A DNA stretch of 64,000 nucleotides from Pseudomonadota bacterium. Its GTDB lineage: Bacteria; Pseudomonadota; Gammaproteobacteria; Burkholderiales; Thiobacillaceae. The notes below the pieces were generated by a model. The model saw nothing but the letters and a program-made list of their open reading frames with translations. It did no database searches and was not told where the DNA came from. Location: the NCBI GenBank assembly GCA_029558905.1, contig JAKQCX010000025.1, forward strand, positions 1 through 64,000, given 5' to 3'. The position numbers and the translations under genes are program-made. Shown one piece after another: positions 39,435 through 46,780 of the stretch; position 1 is the stretch's first letter; each line of letters begins with the position of its first letter.

Positions 39435-40283
39435 ATGCACACCACGCACGCACTCATCCTCGCCGGCCTCCTGGGCCTGACGGCCCATGCTACCCAAGCC
39501 TCCATCCTTACCGTAGATGGCAATCTGAACGACTGGGGCCTGCACCGAAACGGCCAGGCCAGCGACTGGCTACCCGATCCGGCCCTGGGACTGGTCCATG
39601 GCAAGACCTACATCGTGGAAGACCAGACTGGCGGAAGCAATACCTATCTGAATCCGGGCTATGGCGGTCAGGCCTACGATGCCGAGGCCCTGTATGTCTA
39701 CCTGAACAGCACCCATCTCTACATCGCCCTGGTAACGGGACTGTCCCCCCAAACCGCGAACAATCCCGCGCAGAACAGCTATGGCCCGGGCGACTTTGCC
39801 ATCGATTTTCACGACCACGGCACAGCCGGCAGCTTCGAGTTCGGCATCCAGACGACCGGTCCCGATGCCGGCGGTGTCTACAGGAACGTGGCCTGGGATT
39901 ACGGCATCTGGGATGCGGCCGGCAATCATAATCCCGCGCACGCGGATCCCCTGCATCCCACCTCCATTCTGAGCGGCGAACGGGTGGCCCAGGGCAGCCT
40001 GGTCTATACCGACATCCCCTTCACCCACATGGGCATTCACCGGAATGACAGGCACTATGTCATCGAGGCCGCCATTCCGCTGTCCGCCTTTGCGGGCTAC
40101 AGCGGTGGCTTTGACGTGCACTGGACCATGAACTGCGCCAACGACATCCTCTCCGTAGACCCGGACCTGACGGCCATGGTGCCCGAACCAGCCAGCCTGG
40201 CCCTGCTGCCCCTGGGGCTGGTGGGCATGGTGGCCCTGCACCGGCGCGGATCGGACCGTCTCAACCGAGATGTGCGTCAATGA
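39435..40283 (+). CDS. PEP-CTERM sorted extracellular protein
   Basis: The 282-residue secreted protein has a Sec signal (cut near ATQA) and a beta-rich body opening ILTVDGNLNDWGLHRNG. The C-terminal tripartite PEP-CTERM signal VPEPASLALLPLGLVGM ends in a basic tail, and is recognised by exosortase. The function of the body is unknown; the family is linked to EPS and biofilm matrix. AGGAG precedes ATG. It is convergent with the thioredoxin gene and overlaps it by 23 bases. No exosortase gene is in the window. Confidence 0.88.
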   Translation: MHTTHALILAGLLGLTAHATQASILTVDGNLNDWGLHRNGQASDWLPDPALGLVHGKTYIVEDQTGGSNTYLNPGYGGQAYDAEALYVYLNSTHLYIALVTGLSPQTANNPAQNSYGPGDFAIDFHDHGTAGSFEFGIQTTGPDAGGVYRNVAWDYGIWDAAGNHNPAHADPLHPTSILSGERVAQGSLVYTDIPFTHMGIHRNDRHYVIEAAIPLSAFAGYSGGFDVHWTMNCANDILSVDPDLTAMVPEPASLALLPLGLVGMVALHRRGSDRLNRDVRQ

Positions 40284-40644
40284 ACCGGCGCACGAAATGT
40301 TCGGGCCTGGCACTGTGGAACCGGTCCTTTTCCTCCCCGTCCTTGAACAGTAGTACGGTGGGAAAGCCACGGGCCCCATAGCGGCCAGCCAGTTTCATGT
40401 TGTCACCCTCATCCACCTCCACCTTGGCCAGGCGCACCCGGCCGGCATAGGCGGGAATCACACGTTCCAGCACAGGCGCCAGGAAATGACAGGGGCCGCA
40501 CCAATCCGCCCACAGGTCCACCAGTACCAGATGGTGTCTGGAGGCCTCGAGCACATCGATATCGAAGTGGTGCAGATCGGTATCGAAGATGAGTCTGTCG
40601 CCCACCCCGATGGTGTGCTGGTGATCATGATGTTGCAGGGTCAT
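40261..40644 (-). CDS. Thioredoxin-like protein
   Basis: The 127-residue protein has the redox site ADWCGPCHFLAP in a thioredoxin fold, with a histidine-rich N-terminal extension (HHDHQHT) and the cis-proline GFPTVLLF. It lacks a signal peptide, so it is cytoplasmic. It is coupled to mtfA upstream by a four-base overlap and overlaps the convergent PEP-CTERM gene by 23 bases. Confidence 0.9.
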   Translation of the reverse strand: MTLQHHDHQHTIGVGDRLIFDTDLHHFDIDVLEASRHHLVLVDLWADWCGPCHFLAPVLERVIPAYAGRVRLAKVEVDEGDNMKLAGRYGARGFPTVLLFKDGEEKDRFHSARPEHFVRRFIDAHLG

Positions 40645-41444
40645 TCAATGGCTCCGATGGGCTGTACGGGGAAGGACGACAGGCGCCGCAGGGTGTCCTG
40701 ACGATAGAACTGGCACAGTTGCGCATAAACGGCCGGATAGGTCGCGAATACCAGCTCCGGCCACTCGAAGAAATATTCCGACATCACGGCAAAAAATTCC
40801 GCCGGACTCTCGGCGGCGTAGGGGTCGATCTCGGAGTCCTCCATGCCCTGTGGCCGGGCAAGGGATGCACGGAGATCCGCGTAGGCCGTGGCAAAGGCGG
40901 TGCTCCACGCCTCCCGCCGCATGTCCGCGTGCAGAGGTGGAAAGCCATTCACGCTGCCACTGTTCATGTCCAGCTTGTGGGCGAACTCGTGGATCACCAC
41001 GTTGTAGCCCTCCCTGTGACCAGACATGCGTACCGAATCCAGGGACAGCACCAGGGGTCCGCCCTCCCAGGCTTCGCCACTGCGCACATGGCGTACCCGA
41101 TGCACGATGCCGAATTCATCCGTCTCATCTCCTTCATGCGCGAACTCGCCCGGGTAGAGCACCACCTCGTTCCAGCCCCTGTACCAGCGGGTTCCCAGAT
41201 GCAGGATGGGCAGCGCGGCCTGAGTGACGATGGCGGCGATGTCCAGGCCACCGGGATCCGCGCCTGCCACGGGCGAGAAGCGCTTGCCCGCCAGCAGCTC
41301 TTGCGCCAACAGCAGCAGGTGTCGGCGATCCACGGCGGGAAATCCGGCGAACACAGGCAGGTCCAGGGCAGCCGCCCACTCGTCCGTGGTTGGCGCCGGC
41401 ACGGGCATGGTCCGGGAAAACAGGGCCCTGAGCAGGGATATCAC
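40641..41444 (-). CDS. mtfA: M90-family metallopeptidase MtfA
   Basis: The 267-residue enzyme is homologous to E. coli MtfA, an aminopeptidase that also binds the Mlc repressor. The zinc motif HEFAHKLD is present, plus the EFFAVMSEYFFE stretch providing the third ligand. GTG 41,444 was chosen: GGAGG lies nine bases upstream and it aligns with the family start; longer frames are non-homologous. It is translationally coupled to the thioredoxin gene. Confidence 0.9.
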   Translation of the reverse strand: MISLLRALFSRTMPVPAPTTDEWAAALDLPVFAGFPAVDRRHLLLLAQELLAGKRFSPVAGADPGGLDIAAIVTQAALPILHLGTRWYRGWNEVVLYPGEFAHEGDETDEFGIVHRVRHVRSGEAWEGGPLVLSLDSVRMSGHREGYNVVIHEFAHKLDMNSGSVNGFPPLHADMRREAWSTAFATAYADLRASLARPQGMEDSEIDPYAAESPAEFFAVMSEYFFEWPELVFATYPAVYAQLCQFYRQDTLRRLSSFPVQPIGAIE

Positions 41445-41634
41445 CCCGCACCGCCTCCAGCCATCGCCGTCATTGCCCACACAGGCATGTGATCGCCACC
41501 TCCATCCTCTCGGTGGCGTCATTCTACGTCTACGCCCCACGGCAGACCGATACCCTTGCATGCGCGCGCCGCGGCCCATGCCGGCCGGGGAACGAAGGCG
41601 GATGAGCCGGGATTCTCGGCATGCATCGCATCTT

Positions 41635-41655
41635 TTGCTAGCTTGTAGCTAGCAA
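41635..41655. promoter_or_regulatory. Perfect inverted repeat upstream of sigma-54 activator gene
   Basis: TTGCTAGC, TTGTA, GCTAGCAA: eight-base perfect arms 22 bases before ATG 41,677. It could be an autoregulatory operator or a 5'-leader hairpin. Confidence 0.55.
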
Positions 41656-41676
41656 CTCGACAATCAGGAGGATCAA

Positions 41677-42675
41677 ATGACCGTTGCAGCGCTCGAGCAC
41701 TGCCTGATCGGTACGTCCGCGGTCTTTAGGACGATGCTGCAGACCCTGGAAAAAATGGCCACCTTCGACGCCCCGGTGCTGATTACCGGTGAAACGGGCT
41801 GTGGCAAGGAAGTGGCGGCACGCGCCATCCACTATCTCAGCCCGCGACGGGATCGTCCCTTCGTACCCCTGAACTGCGGTGCGCTGCCCGACCATCTGGT
41901 GGAGAACGAGCTCTTCGGTCATCGCCGCGGCGCCTACACCGATGCACGCGAGCATCATCCAGGTGTGATCGCCCAGGCCGAGGGAGGCACCCTGTTCCTG
42001 GACGAAATCGATGCCCTGTCCGCCAAGGCCCAGGTGGCCCTGCTGCGCTTCCTCCAGGACGGCAGCTACCGCCCCCTGGGAGCGGCATCCCCAACCCAGG
42101 CCAATGTGCGCATCCTGGCCGCGACACATGCCAATCTGGCGTTGGCCTTGGAAAAGGGCAGCTTTCGGGCCGATCTGCACTATCGCCTCAACGTCCTGGA
42201 ACTGCGGGTGCCGGCCTTGCGGCAACGCCCCGAGGACATTCCCCTGCTGGCCAGCCATGTGATCCGCGAAACCGCCGGGCGTTATGGGCTGCAGGAGAAA
42301 CCGTTACACCCGCAAAGTCTGGACTGGCTCATGCGGCAGCCCTGGCCCGGCAACATACGAGAGCTGGAAAACTGCGTGCAGCGCGCCTTCCTGCTGTCGG
42401 ACGGAGCCCTGGTGATGGTTCGGGAAACCCGCTTGGGTGACGATGCACCCCAGCCGCCGCGGGCCTCGCCCGAGCCTTCCACATCCCTGCATTTCAATAC
42501 GGCGCGGCAACAGGCGCTGCTTGCCTTCGAGCACGCCCACCTGAGCCATCTCATGCAACTCAGCGCCGGCAACGTCACCCAGGCCGCCCGGCTTGCCGGC
42601 AAGGAACGCCGTTCTCTGGGCAAGCTGCTCAAGGCACATGGCATCGAGCCGGCTCGCTTCCGTATGGCACAGTGA
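41677..42675 (+). CDS. Sigma-54-dependent activator without sensor domain
   Basis: The 332-residue bacterial enhancer-binding protein consists of an AAA+ domain starting almost at the N-terminus (Walker A GETGCGKE 38-45, Walker B GGTLFLDE about 104-111) and a C-terminal Fis-type helix-turn-helix (AGNVTQAARLAGKERRSLGK). The sigma-54-contact loop reads GAYTDA (85-90) instead of GAFTGA; the essential Thr is kept. There is no receiver, GAF or PAS domain. Activity must therefore be set by amount or by a partner protein. It precedes a small gene with a near-perfect sigma-54 promoter. Confidence 0.88.
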   Translation: MTVAALEHCLIGTSAVFRTMLQTLEKMATFDAPVLITGETGCGKEVAARAIHYLSPRRDRPFVPLNCGALPDHLVENELFGHRRGAYTDAREHHPGVIAQAEGGTLFLDEIDALSAKAQVALLRFLQDGSYRPLGAASPTQANVRILAATHANLALALEKGSFRADLHYRLNVLELRVPALRQRPEDIPLLASHVIRETAGRYGLQEKPLHPQSLDWLMRQPWPGNIRELENCVQRAFLLSDGALVMVRETRLGDDAPQPPRASPEPSTSLHFNTARQQALLAFEHAHLSHLMQLSAGNVTQAARLAGKERRSLGKLLKAHGIEPARFRMAQ

Positions 42676-42716
42676 CACCCAGGCCGACGCGAAGGCTGTC
42701 GGGAAATCGTGATGGA

Positions 42717-42736
42717 ATGGGTATTTTTCGACCCAT
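42717..42736. promoter_or_regulatory. Inverted repeat, candidate enhancer for sigma-54 promoter
   Basis: ATGGGT, eight bases, ACCCAT. It lies 58 bases upstream of the -24 box at 42,795, the usual distance range for enhancer sites of sigma-54 activators. The arms may extend imperfectly (TGGAATGGGT against TGGATGGGT). Confidence 0.45.
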
Positions 42737-42794
42737 CCACTCGCGGCACGTCATGCATCCAGTTGATAGGAAAGAGATTTTTTGCGCGGTGCGC

Positions 42795-42809
42795 TGGCAC
42801 GGCGATTGC
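42795..42809 (+). promoter_or_regulatory. Sigma-54 promoter of 81-aa protein gene
   Basis: TGGCACGGCGATTGC is a full match to TGGCACG-N4-TTGC: GG at 42,796-97, GC at 42,808-09, ten bases between. It lies 31 bases before ATG 42,841 and just after the activator gene. Confidence 0.85.
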
Positions 42810-42840
42810 GTGAGGGCGGACGCCCATTCCCGGAGACGCA

Positions 42841-43086
42841 ATGTCCACGCAAACCTCTCTGCCCCAGATCGCCGCTGGCATCCTGGCCTACCTCCAGCGG
42901 CATCCGAATGCCGCCGACACGGCCCGGGGCATTGCCCGCTGGTGGCTACCCGCACCCCTGGGACAGGACGTGGAACTGGTGGCACACGCCCTCGACACCC
43001 TGTTGCAGCAGGGGCTGCTGCATCGTCAAGTCAATGCGGATCGACAAACCATCTATTCCGGTCGGGACGCTCGCGGCCAGGGTTGA
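42841..43086 (+). CDS. Small winged-helix-like hypothetical protein (81 aa)
   Basis: The 81-residue protein (PQIAAGILAYLQRHPNAADT ... VAHALDTLLQQGLLHRQV) has a helix-helix-wing pattern like small DNA-binding or regulator proteins. No family was recognised. It starts 31 bases after a near-perfect sigma-54 promoter and 165 bases after the activator gene, so it is probably the activator's target or modulator. It is convergent with the HtrA gene. Confidence 0.7.
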   Translation: MSTQTSLPQIAAGILAYLQRHPNAADTARGIARWWLPAPLGQDVELVAHALDTLLQQGLLHRQVNADRQTIYSGRDARGQG

Positions 43087-43101
43087 TGGATGCATCCGGG
43101 T

Positions 43102-44265
43102 TCAGCCGCCCGCTTGCAGGGTCACCGGCACCTCCAGCGTCCTGTCCGCCCGGCGCACGGTGAGCGTGACCGTATCCCCCACACGATAATCGTCCAGGCG
43201 GCTCAGCATCCCGTTCACGCCCGTAACGGCCTTGCCATCAACGGCGATGATGGTATCTCCGGGCACGATCTCCCCATCACGGGTCAGGTCGGCTCCATGC
43301 AGTCCTGCCTTGTCCGCGCCCGACCCGGGCGCGACACGCAGGATCACCACCCCCTCGATGCCGTAATGGCGGGCCAGACGCTGATTGAGGCGTTCATCCA
43401 CTTCGATGCCCAAAGCGGGGCGGATGATCTTGCCTCGGCGTATCAGTTCGGGCACCACCCGGTTGACGGTGTCCACGGGCACGGCGAAGCCGATGCCGGC
43501 ACTGGCACCACTGGGGCTGTAGATGGCCGTATTGATCCCGATGAGGCGACCGGCGGAATCCAGCAGGGGGCCGCCGGAATTACCCGGATTGATGGCGGCA
43601 TCGGTCTGGATCAGATGATCGACGCTGGGGCCGCCCTCGCCACCCAGGGAACGGTCCAGCGCCGAAATGATGCCGTTGGTGAGGGTCCAGTCCAGCCCGA
43701 ATGGATTGCCGATGGCAAAGACCTTCTGTCCCACCTTCAGATCGCCGCTGGTCCCCAGGGGCACGGGAGGTGGCCGCTGGAAGCCTACGCCAATCTTCAG
43801 CACGGCGATGTCGTGCGCCGGAGAAACCCCCACCAGGGAGGCATTGAACGCACGCCCGTCCGCCAGTTTCACGGTGGCCGCGCTGGCGTTTTCGATGACG
43901 TGGAAATTTGTGATCACATGGCCCGCATCGTCCCATATGAAACCGGAGCCGGTGCCGCGTGGGACGGAAAACACGTTGCGCGTCCAAACATCCACCACCT
44001 CCGCACGGGTGGAAATGAACACCACGGAATCCCTGGCCTTCTCGAACAACTCTATGGTGGCCTGCTCATCCGCCGCCAGATCGCCCCGGGCCGTCACGGT
44101 ACGCGGCGCGGCCTCTGGCCCGGGTGCCAGCCAGCCCACCAGATCCGGTAACGCGCGCCAGATCAGCAGCAACAGGGCCGCGGCCAGGGTGAGCCAGAAC
44201 AGGCGAAAGAGGAAACGGTCTTGCCCGGAAGTGGACATGGCTGTGGAACCGGTGGATGAGTGCAT
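43102..44265 (-). CDS. Trypsin-like S1C serine protease (DegS/HtrA type)
   Basis: The 387-residue membrane-anchored protease has one N-terminal helix (about 20-40), a trypsin-like domain with TNFHVIENA (His), HDIAVLKI (Asp) and GNSGGPLL (Ser), and one C-terminal PDZ domain. The single PDZ and anchor resemble DegS, the envelope-stress sensor protease. ATG 44,265 gives 387 residues; ATG 44,238 is an alternative. It is convergent with the 81-aa gene. Confidence 0.9.
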   Translation of the reverse strand: MHSSTGSTAMSTSGQDRFLFRLFWLTLAAALLLLIWRALPDLVGWLAPGPEAAPRTVTARGDLAADEQATIELFEKARDSVVFISTRAEVVDVWTRNVFSVPRGTGSGFIWDDAGHVITNFHVIENASAATVKLADGRAFNASLVGVSPAHDIAVLKIGVGFQRPPPVPLGTSGDLKVGQKVFAIGNPFGLDWTLTNGIISALDRSLGGEGGPSVDHLIQTDAAINPGNSGGPLLDSAGRLIGINTAIYSPSGASAGIGFAVPVDTVNRVVPELIRRGKIIRPALGIEVDERLNQRLARHYGIEGVVILRVAPGSGADKAGLHGADLTRDGEIVPGDTIIAVDGKAVTGVNGMLSRLDDYRVGDTVTLTVRRADRTLEVPVTLQAGG

Positions 44266-44379
44266 GCGCAGGCTAGGGTACCGCCCGCGACCCTCACCGG
44301 TCACGCGTGGCCGGCAACGATCCTGGACCGCACCGGGGTCTGCGAGCCCCACGGCGCTGCAACGCTGGGGCTCGCGCCC

Positions 44380-44691
44380 TCATGGCTCACGCGCCAGTCC
44401 GTGCAGGTGCGCGCGCAGACGATCCATCTCTTCCAGCATGTCTGCAACCAAGGCTGCCAGTTCGGGAACGGCGTCAAAATCCCGTTCGAGCTGGCGCATC
44501 CGTCGCGCCCGCAGCAGGGCGGGCCCGGAAAAGCGCCATACACCGGCCACGCTCTCGGCATGTGGAAAGAGTCCTTCGTCCAAGTGGCGCATCAGCCAGG
44601 TCGGCTCAACTGCGCAGGCGGCGGCCACCTGTTCCAGGGTGAGCCAGCTCTCCTCCATGAAGCTGCCACTCAACAGATCATCCTCCTGCAT
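44380..44691 (-). CDS. cbpM: Chaperone modulator CbpM
   Basis: The 103-residue MerR-like protein (EESWLTLEQVAAACAVEP ... RRMRQLERDFDAVPELAALV) matches CbpM, which inhibits the DnaJ homologue CbpA by binding its J-domain. It starts two bases after the cbpA stop with GGAGG placed for ATG 44,691. Confidence 0.88.
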   Translation of the reverse strand: MQEDDLLSGSFMEESWLTLEQVAAACAVEPTWLMRHLDEGLFPHAESVAGVWRFSGPALLRARRMRQLERDFDAVPELAALVADMLEEMDRLRAHLHGLAREP

Positions 44692-44693
44692 GC

Positions 44694-45635
44694 TCACTTC
44701 CTCCCACGTGGATCAAAGCCCAGATCGCGCGCCATGGCCTCGTAGAGTTCACGGGCCCGGGGCGTATCGGCGGGTGGCAGGGCCACCTGGAGTTCCAGCA
44801 ACAGATCCCCGGGCGGGTCACCGGGGATACCCTGGCCGCGCACACGCAACTGGCGCCCGCCCTGACTGCCTTCCGGAATGCGCACCTTGACCGTGCCACG
44901 CGGCAGATCCACACCCACCACGGCGCCCAGGGCGGCCTCCCAGGGCGCCACGGGCAGACTCAGGCGCAGGTCGCGCCCTTCCACCCGAAAGCGCCCGTGG
45001 GGATTGAACTGGACTTCCAGCAACAGGTCGCCCGCCGCGCCAGCCCCCAGGCCCGGCGCCCCCTGGCCTGCCAGACGGATCACCTGGCCGGCGCGCACAC
45101 CCTTGGGGATCCTCACATTGAGAGTGCGGCTGCTCAACACGACCCTGCCCTGCGCATCCGTCTTGGGGGTGCGCAGGCTGATCTGGCGGGTGGCGCCGCT
45201 GAAGGCATCCTCCACATCCAGCATCACCTTGGCGTAATGGTCCTGTCCCTGTGCATGGAAGCCGGTATGCTGACCGTGCAGGCCGCTTCTGCCCATGTGC
45301 CCGAACAACTCGGCAAAGAAGTCGGAGAAGTCCGCGCTCTCGCGTGACGAAGTGCCCTGCCCGGAAAACTCGAAGCCGGCATCCCAGCCCGGCGGCGGAC
45401 GAAACTCCTGGCCCGTGTGATAACCCTGGCCCAACTGGTCGTAGGCCGCCCGCCTCTCCGGATCGGACAGCACCGCATAGGCCTCGTTCACATCCTTCAT
45501 GCGCGCTTCGGCATCCTTCTCCTTTGACACGTCCGGGTGGTATTTGCGTGCCAGCTTGCGAAAGGATTTCTTGATGTCCTCGGCCTTGGCATCCCTGGAC
45601 ACCCCCAGGATCTCGTAATAGTCCCTGTATTGCAT
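44694..45635 (-). CDS. cbpA: DnaJ-family co-chaperone CbpA
   Basis: The 313-residue protein has a J-domain ([21 protein letters not shown] in KYHPDVSKE), a Gly/Phe-rich linker and two CTD substrate-binding subdomains without the zinc-finger. It acts with DnaK and may bind DNA. It is divergent from hsp20 and followed by cbpM, forming a heat-shock-type chaperone pair. Confidence 0.93.
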   Translation of the reverse strand: MQYRDYYEILGVSRDAKAEDIKKSFRKLARKYHPDVSKEKDAEARMKDVNEAYAVLSDPERRAAYDQLGQGYHTGQEFRPPPGWDAGFEFSGQGTSSRESADFSDFFAELFGHMGRSGLHGQHTGFHAQGQDHYAKVMLDVEDAFSGATRQISLRTPKTDAQGRVVLSSRTLNVRIPKGVRAGQVIRLAGQGAPGLGAGAAGDLLLEVQFNPHGRFRVEGRDLRLSLPVAPWEAALGAVVGVDLPRGTVKVRIPEGSQGGRQLRVRGQGIPGDPPGDLLLELQVALPPADTPRARELYEAMARDLGFDPRGRK

Positions 45636-45718
45636 GTTGCTCCTCTGCTCCCGTTTCCGGGCAGTGCCTGGTCGGCAATCCCCGCATAGATGGTGATTTC
45701 CCGCCAAAGGTCAAGCCA

Positions 45719-45746
45719 TTGAAGTCATGAGACTCATACCTACATT
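45719..45746 (+). promoter_or_regulatory. Possible heat-shock sigma-32 promoter of hsp20 pair
   Basis: TTGAAG (45,719-45,724), 14 bases, CCTACATT (45,739-45,746) resembles the sigma-32 pattern CTTGAA-N13-CCCCATNT. It sits 50 bases before ATG 45,796, between the divergent cbpA and hsp20 genes. Confidence 0.4.
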
Positions 45747-45795
45747 GCATGGCAAGGGCGCCGGGTGGCGCCCGTGAACCTGGAGGAATAGGACC

Positions 45796-46227
45796 ATGTT
45801 GTATCGCACTCTGTTTCCCCGCGACCTGTTCGCGGAACTCGACCGCCTGCAAAGGGAGATGCAGCAGGCCTCCGAATGGTCGCCCAGCATCCGTGGCCTG
45901 ACCCGGGGCTACCCCGCCATGAATGTGGGTGGTAACGCCAAGAGCGTCGAAATCTATGCCTTTGTCCCGGGCATCGATGCCGCCAGCCTGGACGTACAGA
46001 TCGAAAAGGGCGTGCTCACCATTACGGGTGAGCGCAAGAGCGCCGAGATCCCGGAGAAGGCCGCCGTGCACATCGATGAACGCTTCGCCGGGCGTTTCCG
46101 CCGTGTGGTCACCTTGCCCGACGACGTGGACGCCAATGCCGTGGAAGCCCGCTATCGGGATGGCGTCCTGCACATCAGCGTGGCCCGCAAGGAGGCCGCC
46201 CAGCCCCGCCGCATCACCATTCAGTAA
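45796..46227 (+). CDS. Small heat-shock protein, Hsp20/alpha-crystallin (first)
   Basis: The 143-residue protein has an alpha-crystallin domain (about 40-125) with EIYAFVPGIDAASLDVQIEK and GVLHISVARKEAAQPRRI. It holds unfolding proteins for DnaK. GGAGGAA precedes ATG. The second Hsp20 gene starts ten bases after its stop. Confidence 0.93.
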   Translation: MLYRTLFPRDLFAELDRLQREMQQASEWSPSIRGLTRGYPAMNVGGNAKSVEIYAFVPGIDAASLDVQIEKGVLTITGERKSAEIPEKAAVHIDERFAGRFRRVVTLPDDVDANAVEARYRDGVLHISVARKEAAQPRRITIQ

Positions 46228-46237
46228 GGAGGAACCC

Positions 46238-46594
46238 ATGGCCGAAAGCAAACCCCATCCAGAAACCGCCCTCCTTCCCCCCGTGGACGTGGTGGAAGAT
46301 GCCAGCGGCATCACCCTGTATGCCGACCTGCCAGGCGTGCCCAAGGACAGCCTGCAACTGCGCATCGAGGCGGAAACCCTCACCATCGAAGGCGAGATCG
46401 ACCTGGACATACCCGAGGGTATGGAGGCCAGCCATGCCGAAGTCAGCCTGCCCCGCTATCGCCGGGTATTCACCCTCTCCAAGGAACTGGACAGCACCAG
46501 AGTGGAGGCCGCGTTCAACCACGGAGTCCTGACGCTGCGCATTCCCAAAGCGGAGCATGCCCAACCCCGCAAGGTGGATGTAAAGATCCTCTGA
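46238..46594 (+). CDS. Small heat-shock protein, Hsp20/alpha-crystallin (second)
   Basis: The 118-residue protein has an alpha-crystallin domain (ITLYADLPGVPKDSLQLRIE; GVLTLRIPKAEHAQPRKV). Its N-terminal arm is shorter than in the first copy; the two are related but not near-identical. They form one operon, giving likely hetero-oligomers. A hairpin follows at 46,605. Confidence 0.93.
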   Translation: MAESKPHPETALLPPVDVVEDASGITLYADLPGVPKDSLQLRIEAETLTIEGEIDLDIPEGMEASHAEVSLPRYRRVFTLSKELDSTRVEAAFNHGVLTLRIPKAEHAQPRKVDVKIL

Positions 46595-46604
46595 GCCCTC
46601 CCAT

Positions 46605-46626
46605 GCCGGGTCGCAATCGACCCGGC
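46605..46626 (+). terminator. Hairpin after hsp20 operon
   Basis: GCCGGGTCG, CAAT, CGACCCGGC: a nine-base-pair perfect stem, 11 bases after the second hsp20 stop. No T tract follows. It could be a terminator or an upstream activator site for the sigma-54 promoter 94 bases downstream. Confidence 0.5.
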
Positions 46627-46719
46627 GCGGGGTGTGCCGCGGGTCCGGCATGCCCCGCCCGTGCCCGTAGCCTTCCGTACAAACCCCACCAGGCCGTGCC
46701 GGGCCATGGTGCGCGTGCA

Positions 46720-46734
46720 TGGCACGGCCCTTGC
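46720..46734 (+). promoter_or_regulatory. Sigma-54 promoter of peptidase/patatin/GH19 operon
   Basis: TGGCACGGCCCTTGC is a complete consensus match with GG at 46,721-22 and GC at 46,733-34. It shares TGGCACGG with the site at 42,795. The operon's first ATG is 47 bases downstream, preceded by GAGGAGGA. Confidence 0.85.
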
Positions 46735-46780
46735 GCATGCAATGCTCGACGACAGACCGTGTTTTCGAGGAGGACATGCC

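Noticed and set aside
46605-46626. GCCGGGTCG hairpin as an activator site
   Set aside because: Kept as a terminator because it directly follows the hsp20 stop; the arms do not match the ATGGGT dyad at 42,717.
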